A program made the position numbers and the translations under genes. Shown piece by piece: positions 46,621-59,436 of a stretch of DNA of 64,000 nt (position 1 is the first letter of the stretch; each line of letters starts with the position of its first letter). The stretch covers positions 16,472,971 to 16,536,970 of the forward strand of contig VZSR01003806.1 in NCBI GenBank assembly GCA_013398615.1, written 5' to 3'. A model generated the notes under the pieces. That model was not told where the DNA came from. It ran no database searches and saw only the letters and a list, made by a program, of their open reading frames with translations. The DNA comes from Brachypodius melanocephalos (taxonomy: Eukaryota > Chordata > Aves > Passeriformes > Pycnonotidae).

Positions 46621-48399
46621 GAACACTGTTAACTTCCAGCACTCTCTTGTGGAAGTCCTTGTACAAATATTTAAAAAGAAAGTGTAGTCCTAGAAAGATT
46701 CAAATATTTCACAGAGACAAGGCCCAACAGTGACACTGCAGAAGAAAAAAGATGGACAAAGGGATTAGAGATTTAAGTAATTCTAGAACAATTCTATTAA
46801 TTTTAGAACATTTTTACAGAATAAATGCTTTTTAATAGAAGGTTCTTACATGACCTTCCATTGAACCTTGGAAAAGACTCTGCATTTTCTACTCCATTAT
46901 CTATAAAACAGAGGTTTTGCAAATCTTGACAGTTTTGGGAACTAAAAAAACCCAATTTTCACTGACCTTTACCTACAATAAATGTGCCAGTATATTCATG
47001 TTTGCATGCATTTAGATCAACAATTAACTTGTGAAACAACAGTGATTACCCAGAGGATGGTTTTGGAGCCAGGTCCTCACACTGGCAGTGATCTCATTCT
47101 AGCATTTACCAACCCCAGTTGTTAAGAGTATTCATGAAACTGAAAAGCTGTTCTATGGCAAGCAAACTCTTATATGATAGTAAATAAATAAAACAATTCT
47201 TTTTAATAACAGTGGTCATGCAGATATCTTAAGATAATTATACTTTATGAATGTCCTGAACTTAATAATAATTTCAGCATATTTCTTTGGACAATATTGC
47301 AGTATAATATATATCTAATTTTTAAAAAGGGCTATAGGCAAATACAAATAGTAAAAGTTATTTTCCTAGATATTTTGTTCTGTCAAACAAGCAATGAAAT
47401 CTAAGATGTAATCCAGCTTACCTGATACAGATGCCCACATTTAATCAGTTGAGCTTTGACTGTACCCAGACACCCACAAAAGGAAGACTGTTATGATGAG
47501 AAGGCAGTTTACCTATTTTATCAGATTGTTTCTGCCTGTGATATCTCTAAGAATCTGCTGGTCTTTACAATTTCATCTTGCTTTGCACACCAATCTGCTG
47601 CAGCCTTGTGGCCCCACAGGCTTTTTCACTGCTGCAGTACCAGTTTGCAAAGTAAAAAAAAAAAATAAATAGAGGCAAACTGAGTTTATTGTAATTATTG
47701 GGTGGCAGTGACCTGTAAGTCCTTGGTTAAAAAGCTTGCACAGCACTGCTGCAATTACAGTGAGCTCATAACCTTCTTATAAAGGGAGTCCCATGTAGGA
47801 GGCTTTCCCTCAGTGGGTATTTGTTTTTACTGTAGGTAGCAATGGCAAATGAGTGTTTTTGCAAGCGCAGGGAATACTTTAAGCATAATTTTTCAGCCTC
47901 CATTTCCTATCCAAGGGAAATGCCACAAACACTTCTACCTCCAAGAGCTGCTGCCCCTGTGAGCCTTGCCAGCTAACATTAGTCATGGCACTCCAGTGGT
48001 TTGCAGGCTACAATTACATTTGGAAAAATAAATCTGCATTTCTAATAATTGTTTATATGGGATTGAAATGGAACAGCAGAGAAAAGTGTTTGTAAATAGA
48101 ACAGACTCTGGTGAAAAGAGACACATTACTCTTCATCCTTTTCCTGGGGGAGAAGAATGAAGCTGTGATAACTTATTTTCTTGTCTGTCAGACTGTCCTG
48201 AGCTGAAATAGTTCAGGATTGCAAGGAGTGAACCATGTCCCATGAAGGAGGTGGCAGCAGTCAGATGGTGTCACAGCACCTGGGGTTTCATGGGGTCACA
48301 GCCTCACCCTTGGTGGGGTTTTGCAAGCTCCTGCCACTGGCATCTGACCCTGTTTTCTCCAGGAGCTTGAGTAGATGCAGAAAAAGATGGAAATACAGG
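46621..48399. other. Unassigned DNA
   Basis: Unique-looking AT-rich sequence; a 13-base A run lies at about 47653-47665. 47990-48070 (TTACATTTGG, CTAATAATTGTTTATATGG) has some AT-core density but is not called separately. Confidence 0.45.
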
Positions 48400-48476
48400 G
48401 GAAGAGAAGGGAGGGAAGAAAAAAAAAAAAAAGAAAAACAAGAAAAAAAGAAAAAATAAAAAAAAGAAAAACGAGC
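48400..48476. repeat. Purine-rich, A-rich low-complexity tract
   Basis: GAAGAGAAGGGAGGGAAG running into long A runs broken by single G, C or T. Lysine-rich frames over it are artefacts. Confidence 0.93.
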
Positions 48477-49490
48477 CATTTTCAAATCATCTTGTATCCT
48501 GAAATATCAGAAACATCACACTTTCCTCTCCTGTGGTGTGCAGGGAGCAGGATCCAGCCCATGGAGCACCTTGGTTCACTTGTCACTTCTGAGGGAAGGA
48601 GCACTGAGTCTGTCTGGGATCCCACTGCAGACAACCTGGATGCTCACTGCTTAATTCATGAGTGGGTGTGGATAAAATTCCTCAGAATTCCCTGGTATTA
48701 AGGGACAGGGTTCACTTTTGTCCACTAATACTGACTTTTTCTAGGGCATGGATTAAAACTGAGATAATTCTACCATCACAAATTAATGGGTTCATTGAAA
48801 TGATGGCTGGTACCCTCTCAGTCATAAAATCCCAGTCAGGTGCAAGGTTTATCTCTTTGGTCTTCTTTGTTTTTTTGTGTGTGTGTGATGTTAGTCATAA
48901 AAATGGTGCAGGAATTCACATTCTCTTTTGACAAATACTAAATCCACTGAGATATCTCTATATCACAGACAATACCAGTAAGTGGAGTACATGTGGTTGA
49001 AAGCTTCCTCCAATGATTTCCAGTTCCTGAAGTTAATTAAATACAGCTTGTAGAATGATTACTAATAACACAGTGATCACATTCCAGCATCAGAGTTCAT
49101 GAATATGCTGTTTATATTTCTCCATTTCCATGACAAAGAATGATGAACAGCTCAAAAAATAGGTTTATTGCAATATCACTTGTCTTTTTTAGTCATCCTA
49201 AACCATGTTAAATTCAGCTTTTTTTTCATACAGTGGAGAGTGTCTTTTCTAAAAACACTTTGCTCCAGCATTTCCTTACTTTACAGCAAGTGATTCTGAG
49301 ATCTTTACCTGCAGATATCTTTGTTTTATGGAGCTGTAGGATGTGCTCTGTGGCCAAACAAAAAGCAAACTGGAATTCAAGCTGAGGGGGAAGCTGTGTG
49401 TGCCTGGAGCTGCAGCTGTAATGGGTGTCTCCTGGTTTAAGGACGGCTGTGATTTCAGCTGCCCTGCCAAGAGCTGATGGGATTTCTGTG
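48477..49490. other. Unassigned DNA
   Basis: Unique-looking sequence; a short (TG)n run near 48873-48886. No gene recognised. Confidence 0.45.
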
Positions 49491-49655
49491 GGGAAAGGAA
49501 AGGAAATTTCAGGAAAGGAAAGGAAATTTCAGGAAATTCCAGGAAAGGAAATTTCAGGAAAAGAAATGAAAGGAAATTTCAGGAAAGGAAAGAGGAAAGA
49601 GGAAAGAGGAAAGGGAAAGGGAAAGGGAAAGGGAAAGGGAAAGGGAAAGGGAAAG
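49491..49655. repeat. GGAAA-based minisatellite with (GGGAAA)7
   Basis: Three nested repeat types. GGAAATTTCAGGAAA occurs at 49502-49516, 49522-49536, 49547-49561 and 49572-49586. Next come GAGGAAA units (about 49590-49612), and then seven perfect GGGAAA units (49613-49654). The plus strand is almost entirely purine apart from the TTTC cores. The last block fits the G3-N3-G3 G-quadruplex pattern. The Lys/Gly/Glu-rich frame read through it is an artefact. Confidence 0.97.
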
Positions 49656-52600
49656 AAGTCCATTTAATAGGTATGTTTCTAACTTTGATTTTTTTCGTAG
49701 ATTTCTGCAACAGTTTGAGAAACATCATTCAGTTCTTTAATTTTAATTTAATTCTAAATTTAGAAACTCAATGATTTTGCTGTGCTCATTTCAGCATGGC
49801 TTTGTTTTCTCATTCTCAGCCTTCAGTAACACGTGCTGTCAATGTTTCCCTTCAAATTTAAAATACCATCATTCCACTGGAGATCTTCTATAAGAAAGAA
49901 GCTTCTTCTGTGTCACAGCACAAAGGATCTGGTTGATGCTCTTATCTACTGAAAACTGACTTTCTGTCAGCTGCAGTGTGTGTTGTAGAAAGAGATGTGA
50001 AGCAGTTTAGACAAACAATGACTCATTTCTTACTTATTTCGGTCCATTTCTCACAGTGACAATGATTTTCCACCTTTTGCAGTCTGAGGACCCTTAAAAC
50101 AAGATCAGTGTAACTGTGGACCTCTGCTCAGCAATCTAAGGCAGTGACAATAGGTTTGTCTCCATTTGTGGGTTATTATCAAGTAATACACTGGGCAGGA
50201 GATGAGTTTATAACTGCTGATCTTGAGGATATCAGTCGAATCCATGAACACACACTCGTATGAAACTTGCAGCTGTGGTGCTATAACTTCCTTCCCTGAT
50301 TTCTGAAGTGCATGTGATGCTTTCTGATCCCACTTTGTTCTGAAAATTTTTGCTGTTTATTTAGCTGGACACGAGGTCCAAATTTCTTAGAGTAAATCAG
50401 GGATTGAGATTTCAGTAAAATTTGCACTCAAAATCAATCAGCAGAAATAATACAACTTCTTGGGAGGTGCACATTAATTTGCCTCAGACTAGAGAGGGTC
50501 TCTCATACTGCAGTGTAGAGTAGAGAATTTGGGGACAGAAAACCTTTTCTGCCTGTTTTCAGGAGTGCCTTTTAGTGGCTCCTAAGCTGTGTGCTGCAGC
50601 AGTGATGCTGCTGCTCTGCAGTTCCCAGAGAAGAAAATATATCAGCATGAAAATGAGCTGGACCAGTTGCTCCCCTGTGGATATGTTCTTCATCTGAAAT
50701 AAATCTCTTATTAATGGAAGAGAGCTCTGAATGTTTGCTGGAAGGTGGAGGGCAATGCATTTAGCTGGAATCCTTCTCATTCTGCTGGGAGGGGCAGGAC
50801 TATTTTGCTTGACAACAGAGCATCTACCAGAAAATGAGAGAAAAGACAAGCTCTGAATTAAATGTACTCCTGGAGTGGGTTTAAATTTGTTCCACAGTAA
50901 TAGAGGGAAATTTTAAGAAGGGCCAGATGCCAAATTGGAAAGGAGTGAAAGCTAAAAGTGAGTCTGCTACAAGCTCAGAAAGAACCTCTTTAACTGGTAC
51001 ATTATGTTCTCTTGTGCTCAAACCTGTCCTTTGCTGTATTTCTTGAACAGCTGTACCCAGGGTTCAGTGTTCCAGCAGGCAGGTCTTCTCTTCCTCTCTT
51101 TAAATCTTCCAAGTGAGCCACTGAATTAATCTGCCTATCATTTGCATATAAAGAGCCTCACTCAGAGCCAGATAGTTAAAGATGTTTAAGAACCCGAAAC
51201 TCAGAGAGAAAAAAAACGTTAAAATGTGGCTCCAATGGCATTCTATTCTCAACTGCAGGTTCTTCTGCATTCATACTCAGATCATACTTTGTTATGTGTC
51301 TAGATTAAAATTTCAAACATAACATGTTAATCTTTTAAATTTGAATATGCACGAGAGAGCAGTTGGATCAGAGCAGAAAAACATACACCAGATCTGGAAA
51401 GACTTGAGCTTCTGTGAGTTAAGGAGGAGCTGAGATGGAAATTCTGGGGTCATTTGACAATGTTATTTGCTGGAATTTATTCATCTCTTCTCAGCTTACC
51501 TGTAAGGAGTTGTGTTTAGCTGTTCTAGCTAGAATTAACCCAAATCATATAATGGTCAGTCATTTTGTTGTCATTGTTCCATTCAGGAAGTCAAAATAAT
51601 ATGGAACATGTTGTAGTTACAGGCATTATTTAAATAGCATGTAGTGACTCCTTGCTGGTCCATAAGTATCCCTTTCCTTCTACAAATGCTTATAATCAAA
51701 ATCTAAACAAAGGTGGAGGCTACCACTGGGAAACCTGCTGCCATTTCCATGGAGAGAAATGAAATCTTGAGATCCAGGCCATCTCACTTGCATTCCTCAC
51801 TTGCACGTGACTATGAAATACTTAATAAAGCAAATGTTGGTGTCTGTGACCCCTGCCAGGTCACTGGAGTGAGACACATGGCTTGAAAGGCCTCTCATTC
51901 TGAGGGTCTGCTGAGAAGTGAAGTGGGAGGAATTTGAAATACGTGGAAGAAAACGCCTGTAAGCCAAGGATGTGTCTGGCTGCCCTCTACAGCTGCTGGG
52001 CTCTGTCCCTCTGAATCCCAGCTGTGCACAGGGCTCCATCGACCCCCATGCCTCAATCATTGCATCCTTAGGGGCAGCTACAGCAGCTGCACCAAAATGG
52101 AGCTGTAGTGCCAAGCTGCAGAGTTTTCTCCATCATTGATGCAAAGGTGTTAGCAACGCTCAAAGACAGCTAATTCCTATAGATGGCAGGAGTATGTATT
52201 TTTCTAATAGTTATTACTTGTAACTTAAATAATCACTGTTTTCTAATGAAAAAGGAGATCAGAGAATGTTGAAACACATTCTTCAGCTTACAAATTTCAG
52301 CAGAGGATTAAAGACCTCAACTGATGCTTACTCTAAAGTGCTGCACAGTTTGTTCTATTCCTTTCATTCCATTACGTCCCAGGAAGAAGAATGTCCTGTA
52401 TATTTCTTCTTTCTGTTCCTTTGGACATAGGGGAATCAGGACAGCATATCCTATGCAATCTCTGGATTTACCATCCATTCACGGAGCTGTGTAATAACAT
52501 TTGTAATTTTTTAAAATCTTCTTTCAGAGGCAGTTTGTAATCACTTGCCCACCCTAAAAACCTCTGATGTAATATTTGCATTGAACTTTTGTTGTAGATT

Positions 52601-52684
52601 TTGATGATTTGTGAAGCCAAGCCCTGATCAAACAGGATGGAGATGCCATGCGTAAAGCCAAGGGATTTTATCTATTAAAAAGGG
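49656..52684. other. Unassigned DNA
   Basis: About 3 kb of unique-looking AT-rich sequence. The longest frame (51797-52114, minus, 105 codons) has no recognisable domain. No repeat family seen. Confidence 0.45.
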
Positions 52685-52979
52685 AATATTGTGACAGGAC
52701 AATAAGGGAATGGTTTCAAACTGAAAGAGAGTAGGTTTAGATTAAATATTTTAGGAAAAAATTCTTTACTGTGAGAGTGGTGAGACCCTGGCACAGGCTG
52801 CCCAGAGAAGCTGTGGCTGTCCCATCTCTGGAACTGTTCAGAGCCAGGCTGGATGGATCTTTGAGCAACCTGATCCAGTGGAAGGTGTCTCCTCCCAAAG
52901 CAGAGAGGTTGGAACGAGACCTTTTAGGTCCAATCCAGGCAATTCTGCAATTCTGTGTGTCTATGATTCTGTGATTTTA
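52685..52979 (+). mobile_element. CR1 LINE 3'-UTR fragment with tail
   Basis: Plus-strand CR1: TTTAGGAAAAAATTCTTTAC, TGGCACAGGCTGCCCAGAG, AAGCTGTGGCTGTCCCATC, GAGCAACCTGATCCAGTGG, AGGTTGGAACGAGACC and the tail ATTCTGTGTGTCTATG then ATTCTGTGATTTT. Well preserved 3' end; no coding part. Confidence 0.93.
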
Positions 52980-54294
52980 TTGGGTCTCAATGGACCTTCT
53001 TATCCCCTTACATCTGTTATGTCATAACATCTCCCTTGCCACGTGGCTGCATGGATAACTTGCATTCCATATGCCTTAAGGTGAGAGCAGGAACCAGCAG
53101 TAGCTGTGCTCCTGTCATTCTGTGCTGCAGCCTAGTGAAATTTGTCTGTCTCTCTCTCTTCCTTGAAAAGAGGAATCAGAGATTCCCTGGTGAGGAAAAA
53201 GAAAATTGTTTAAAAACAAACTTGGAAACAGCAACTTTCTGAATGAGCTGAAAAAGGAGCACCTAGAAGATGTGAATATATGATACAAGAGAAATATTCT
53301 CACGGAAAGAAACCGGGGAATGTAAAAAACAGTCAGAAGTGAAAGCACTCTGACATTGAAAAGATACAGGGGAATGGGAAGACCCAGGTTCCAGTTAGAA
53401 GTCAGAATACATTAATTAGTTATATGGCTTTTCCTGAGGTTGTTTTTTTCTCACTCATAACCCCCTGAAACTTATGAGGTCTAGAATCTTTAGAGGCTAC
53501 AAGGTTAAACTTGCAAAGGAATTCATTAATAACCCACTTGTGTTTCAGTGCAAGGGACAAACCTTGCTCTGAGCTGTGGTGGTAGAGATCAGGGTCATCT
53601 TCTGAGTCAGTGAAAAGGCAGCACAGAAACTGCAACACCTGAGCAGGTGAGATCAGTATCAGGGCCAAGGTGTTTTACCTGACAAATGGTATATTATGAA
53701 ATATTCAACTCTCCAGGGTCTCAGCAGCTGCTGTGTATATTAGTACATGGATTATTTTCCTATGATTGTCTGCAGATGCCTTTTATCGTTTAAAGCCATT
53801 TTCCTAAACCCTCCCACTCCCCAGATGCTGAGCTCCTAAGAGCTGTGTTGTGTGCAGGATATGAATAATCTTTTACAATATTGGCTGACAACCAGACTTT
53901 ACCTGAGCCTTGTTTCTTCTGCCATGGGATTCTTCCTTTGCACTGCTATTTTACACTTGGAGTAACTCAGCAAAGTATAATGAGACAGAAATATGTGTTC
54001 TTTAAAATGGATGGAAAACCCTGGGACAATCTACTTAAGTCTCGAATAAAATCAGCTTAAACTTTTTGTATCTTCACTGCTGTAAAGCAAATGCAATGTC
54101 ACAAAGGAGCTGAGGGATACACAGAGGTCACAGTTTTAGAGAAAAATGCACTAGTGCTGTATTTTAGTAGAAGGACAGAAAAAGCCTAAGTTATCTATTC
54201 TCTTCTTGTCTTTAGCCTGCTATTTTAAGCTTTACAGATTTTATAAGCTAAATCAGGAAAGTCGGTGGAGAATGTACAGTAAATAACAATACAG
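52980..54294. other. Unassigned DNA
   Basis: No gene or repeat family recognised. Confidence 0.45.
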
Positions 54295-54366
54295 TTGTAT
54301 GACAAGGAGATGGATTAGATAAGCCTAATATACCTCTTCCAACTCTAAAATCTGTGATTGTAGAAA
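54295..54366 (+). mobile_element. Short CR1 LINE tail fragment
   Basis: About 70 bases resembling the last part of a CR1: GGAGATGGATTAGATAAGCC, ATACCTCTTCCAACTCTA and then ATCTGTGATTGTAG. It is heavily decayed. Confidence 0.55.
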
Positions 54367-56261
54367 ATAGTGCAACTGAGCACAGTTGGGGTCTATTGAT
54401 TTCTGTCTCCAGTGACTTCAAATGGCAGAGAAATTTTTCCTTGAGCCCAAACAACTTTTTTCTTCTATCTCCTCTTTTCTATCCAAAAATGTAGACATCT
54501 TCATAGGTCTGGATCATCTTTTCCAAATCAAATGCTCTTTTTTAATGCTTTTTTTTTCTATTTTAATTTTTTTTTATAAATAATAATAATAAAAAAGTTG
54601 CCTGGGCTCTGCAGTACTTGGATGATCATGCTGTGAAGTGACAGATTGACTGAAATAAAATATATATGTATCTGGGTTCACAATGTAAAGACAAATAACC
54701 AAGTCACTGGCTGGGATCCATGTTCCAATAGAGGGGAAGAAGCCCAAAGTTTCTTCTGCATTGCCAAGAGAGAAAAACTCACCAGAACATCCTATACCGA
54801 TCATCAGTAATAGGGGAGTAGGTTAGAACTAGAACCTGAAGTCATTGTTTGATCCATGCACCTGCAAAAGGGATTAAGAAGACCAAAGCACTTGCACTCA
54901 TGAAGAAAAGCTTCTTCAGAAGAAACTCGAGCAGATGGGTCAGAGGAAATATGCGAAATAAGGTACAGGTGAAGAGTTTGCTGTGCTTAAAACACGGGGC
55001 AGAGCAGCTGTGTTTGCTGACTGATGTCTGTGGGGTCAGAGACTACACAGAAAAATTATTCAAGTCAACTGAAAGTCAAATAAGTGACACATTGACCTAG
55101 CTTCAACTAATTAAATGACTAATACTTGGATGACTATATATTTTCCAGAAGAAGATGTCCTGAAGTGGACAGAATAATTTGGAGGAATCATGCATTAAGG
55201 TTGTATATTTGGGAAATTTTTGGTGAGCTGAAAGTTCTGAAGGTATCTGTGTATGTACTGGTTGTCTAAATTTATGTTAGATGAATCACAGTGCCTGCTT
55301 TTATCTGCCCTCTATACAGGACTTTTGAAAAAAAAATTTGTTTTGTAGCTTATGTGGGTATCTAACAATCAGGAGAGTACTGCAGGCTCTCTGTTGTATG
55401 AAGGGAGGAGAGGAGAGGAATTCATTCACAGTAAAATTGAAAATCTCAATAGAAAACTCAGCAACATGCAAAAATATTTGGCAGCTGCCTAGCTATGCAG
55501 GACAGATGCTGTATATTAGTAGAGAAACGCTTAAGTAATAATTAAGGTTTCTCCCTAAAGAATGTTCAGTTCCTCCTGACAAATTTTATTGTGAAGACAC
55601 TAAAGGAGCTGCAGCTAATTGCAGAAATACCTGGAAATTTTTCAGTTATGCTCCTGTGCTCCTTTGGGTCACTAATAAACAATCTGGAAACAGGATGGCA
55701 GTGCTGACATTGGAATGCAGCTTTAAAATAATTGGACATTCAGGTAGTCTAACATTCTGATGAGAATAATTTGTCTGCCTTGAGCCAGAATCCCAAATCT
55801 TTGTGCTGAAGGTGCTCTCTAGCACAGTAAACAGCAGAAAACATTAATGAAATAAATAATTGTTCCCAAGTTACTATGAGGAATCCAAGAGCTGTGGCAG
55901 TGACAAGTGTGTTGAAGTGGAGACCAAGACATGGACTATGGTGTAGATGTATTTCCTTGGTCCAATTTATCAATGAATTCCCTAAGAAGAAACCAGTTTT
56001 TGAACAGATTCATGCTATCAGTGAGCAGGTCCAGGCTGCAGGTATCCTAATCACTACAGCATTTTATTCTGGCAGAGTGATATTTAAAATTATATTTATT
56101 TTTCCTGTCATTAAATCTGGTGAGATGAAAGTAGCAGGAGGTAAAGTGCTTTGTTCTGATTCTATGCTCTGTTTTAATAATTCTGTGAAATTTATTTTCT
56201 CAGCAGTCAGAAGGTTTTATGTTCATCAGACTATGGTTTTGTTTTGCTGTAGTTAAAATTA
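54367..56261. other. Unassigned DNA with AT-rich tract
   Basis: A low-complexity T-rich tract with (TAA)n-like units lies at about 54538-54598. The longest frame (55876-56256, 126 codons) has no recognisable domain. Confidence 0.45.
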
Positions 56262-56700
56262 AATTGGTCAACTCCAGAGGAGGCCACCAAGATGCTCAGA
56301 GGGTTGGAGCATCCCTCCTGGGAAGACAGGCTGAGAGAGCTGGAGTTGTGCAGCCTGGGCAAGAGAAGGCTCTGGGGAGACCTTATTGTGACCTTTCAGT
56401 ACCTGAAGGGGGCCTATAAAAAAGATCAGGACAAAGATTTTAACAGGGCCTGTGGGTACTGGTTTTAAACTTGAAAAGGTTTGATTTAGATCAGAGAAGA
56501 AAAAAGGGGATTTTTAGAGTGAAGGTGGTAAAACACTGGCACAGATTCCCAGAGAAGTTGTAGATGCCCCATCCCTGGAGACACTCAAGATCAGAGCCCT
56601 GTCCAATCTGATCTTGATTTGATGCTAAAGATATCCCCAATCTCTGCAAGGGTGCTGGACTGGATGACCAGTAAAGGTCCCTTCCAATCCAAACTATTCT
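56262..56700 (+). mobile_element. CR1 LINE fragment, ORF2 end and 3' UTR
   Basis: Plus-strand CR1: CCAGAGGAGGCCACCAAGAT, GCTCAGAGGGTTGGAGCAT, GACAGGCTGAGAGAGCTGG, AGAGAAGGCTCTGGGGAGAC, GTAAAACACTGGCACAGATT, GATGCCCCATCCCTGGAG and GGTCCCTTCCAATCCAAAC. The match is continuous for about 440 bases and leads straight into the long tail. Confidence 0.95.
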
Positions 56701-56822
56701 GTGATCCTAAGAATCTATGTTTTTATGATTCTGTGTTCTACGATTCCATTATTCTATCTTCTATGGTCCGTGATTCTGTGGCTGATTCTATGTTTCTATG
56801 ATTCTGTTCTCTGGCTCTGTGG
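56701..56822 (+). repeat. Expanded CR1 tail, imperfect (ATTCTATG)n
   Basis: More than a dozen degraded units such as ATTCTGTG, GTTTTTATG, ATTCTGTGTTCTACG, ATTCCATT and ATTCTATG run on for about 120 bases. Usual CR1 tails have two to four units, so this copy has a lengthened, slipping tail. Confidence 0.85.
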
Positions 56823-57449
56823 CCAGCTGGCCTGGAAGAGCTTTCCTCTGAGCTGTTAAACTCAATCTCCAAGGAAGATGGCCATGTACAGACTTGTTTT
56901 TGAGAGCAGTCTCTTGCTCATACTGATTCCCAGCCATGCCCAGGGTTTGTTTGGGTCAGAGCTCACTGAGGGGAGGCAAGCACAGGATGCTCAGGTCGGT
57001 CTGACCTGCAGAATGCTCCTCACTGGAGGTTCTCTGCAGGTGCCACCAGCTCCTCGGTGCATTTGCAATGGGACAGGCCTGGGTTAAGATGAGTAAAATT
57101 ACAACTGAGCTCACCAGGCACGAGAGATCTGCTGATTTGTGAAGGACAAGGGCAGCTAATTCTTGCTGAGCTTGCAGCCAGGCTGGGAATATGCTTCCTG
57201 GGAGCTGGAAGGATACAGTGAACTATGGAACAGTCAGTAGTCATTATTTCTGCTGCTGCTGGAGTCTGATTTAGGGTAAAATTCCAAGTTAATTGGATCA
57301 GCCTCTTAAAGTCACTAATAAGGGAAGCAGAGTGCCCAGACTCTTGTTGGATTATGTATTAGGCACAATGAGTGTCATGCAGCAAGTAAAATCCCATTTT
57401 TATCTTAAAACAGGCAGTGAGGACTCCCTTTTTTTTAATCTTCAGGGAA
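56823..57449. other. Unassigned DNA
   Basis: No gene or repeat family recognised. Confidence 0.45.
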
Positions 57450-57810
57450 CTTTTTCAATGCCATCTTTGTAAGCTTCCTTCAGAGCCAAAGAGTATTTTA
57501 AAAATCTAGCAATGGCAAAGAAATACTTTCAAAGAGAAATTCCCTTCAATAGAGTGCCATTGTTGTGCTACATTTTCTTTTGAAGTGCCAGCAAGAAACA
57601 ATTAAGGAGCAGCACTTGTAATGTATAATTGATGGTTTGCAGGTATCTAAAAACTTAGAGCAATTAGGCCCAGGGTGCAACATTACTTATTCATCACCAT
57701 CTGGAACTTATAACTTTATAAGCCCTGCTACAGTTTATGTTTGTCTGGCAGAAATAGCAAGTTCAGTGTTTAAGTGCTGCATTATACTGCAGAAGGTAAA
57801 TATTTAATGG
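57450..57810. promoter_or_regulatory. Candidate conserved non-coding element
   Basis: Long non-repetitive block with dense cores: CCATTGTTGTG (Sox-like), AAACAATTAAGG, GTATAATTGATGG, AGCAATTAGGCCC, CATTACTTATTCATC and GGTAAATATTTAATGG. It is evenly complex, with no low-complexity tracts and no open frame of note. I rate it with 46380-46620 as the best candidate conserved element. The inference is from texture only. Confidence 0.3.
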
Positions 57811-59173
57811 TGTCCCAACATAATGCAGCTGACTGGGATAAGAGGAACATGTTCCATGGTCAGAACGCAGCAGCTTGTGGATATTGCAAAATATAAGGAA
57901 TAGAATGCCCTCTTGAGAGCCAGGACAGAGAATAAGTCCAAATAAATCCAGAGCATTTCTATTGAATCAATGGAAGGATGTGTCATTGATCCTCGGGTCA
58001 CAGCATGCATTATGTGGTAACACCTGGGATTCAACTTTAGATATCATTCAGATGGATGAAAGAGTATCACACAATCTTTTTTGATGCTGGAGTAGAAGTA
58101 GGCTAAAAATGGGTAGGAAATCTTGGAGAAAATATTTTTTTTTTTAGAAAAAAGGAAGTAATTTTATTAAGTATTAAACCTGTCCTAGTTGCTGTTTTGA
58201 CAAATTTCCTTTGAAAACAAACCAAAATCAAATAAAATCAAACTTCAACCAAAACCACAAACACAAAGTAAAACAAAAGCAAACCACAAATCCAGAAAAT
58301 TTAATTTTATGAGTCTCAAAGTTTTCTAAAGGTTTAGTCTCTCTTTGGACAGCGAATTAATTTTTTTTCACTGTATTACCCCCCGTTAAAACCAAAGAGC
58401 AAAATCTGTGTGAAACAATCTGCTTGGATTTATTCCAACATTCTCAAGATCTTAACTTCAAAGTGATGTTCAAGAGATTGGCTTGATTTGTTACTAGAGA
58501 AATCCTTACGGCATAGAAATTCCTATGGTTCTGGAGGATCAGACTCTGCTCTGCTCTGGCAACCCACCCTGGCTCAGCTGAGATAATACTGGTAAGATTA
58601 ATTGATTTTTCTGCACTGTCACCTATCTTAGACCTTGATGAGTGCAGTCAAACAGCTTAAAGTATTTGGTAGATGATAATGTCCCACCTTAATGGCTGCT
58701 CTACATTCCTTTAGTGCCCAGTGGGGTAAAGCATCTGTAGGGGTAAGGTAAAGGTCCAGTATCAATTGTTCCCATCAAAGAGGGGGACATGTAGGACACA
58801 ATTGCAAAGAATGGTGTTGTGCAGTGGATTGTATTGACTCACAGTGTGATTCAGGGAGGTGCTGTGTTGTTCTGACTCTCACAGGCCAAGAATGTCACTG
58901 ACCATCCTGGATTAGTACTGTCTACAATATCAAACTGAATAAAAGTAGTGTTCGCTTTCCCATCTTCATTTATTATTCCTGGTTTACTTCACTGCCATCT
59001 TCCATGCACTCTTATTCATCCATTTCATTGATTTTCTTCATTTGTTTCAAATGCCTTCACATAAAGCTATAGTTGAGCAAACACACTGGACTGTCTTCTG
59101 CAACTGAGTTAACACACCAGCACTTTCACTCATTCAAGTAATTCTGGCTCTTGTGTCAGTCTGCCCAAGAATA
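57811..59173. other. Unassigned DNA with A/C-skewed tract
   Basis: 58213-58291 is strongly skewed to A and C on the plus strand (CAAACCAAAATCAAATAAAA, then AACCAAAACCACAAACAC), a low-complexity tract with poor periodicity. No gene recognised. Confidence 0.5.
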
Positions 59174-59436
59174 GACTCATGGAATCATAGAATGGTTTGT
59201 ACTGGATGGGACCTTGAAGATAATCTTGCTCCAAAGCTGCTGCCAGGGACAGGGAAGCCATTTACCAGATGAGGTTGCTCAGACCCTCATCAAACCATGG
59301 CCTTCCAGGGATGGGGCAGCCATGAACTCTCTGGGCAACCTGTGCCAGTGTTTCACCATCCTCTGGGTAAAGAATTTCTTCCTAACATCTAACTAAAACC
59401 TGCTCATTTTCAGTTTTCAGTCATTGCCCCCTCAAC
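59174..59436 (-). mobile_element. CR1 LINE 3'-UTR fragment with tail
   Basis: Minus-strand CR1: tail GACTCATGGAATCATAGAAT, GGTTTGTACTGGATGGGACC, TTGAAGATAATCTTGCTCC, CCATTTACCAGATGAGG, TTGCTCAGACCCTCATC, TTCCAGGGATGGGGCAGCC, CTCTGGGCAACCTGTGCC and AAGAATTTCTTCCTAACATC. About 260 bases. Confidence 0.94.

Noticed and set aside
49425..49667. Lys/Gly/Glu-rich 80-residue frame
   Set aside because: It simply translates the GGAAA minisatellite.
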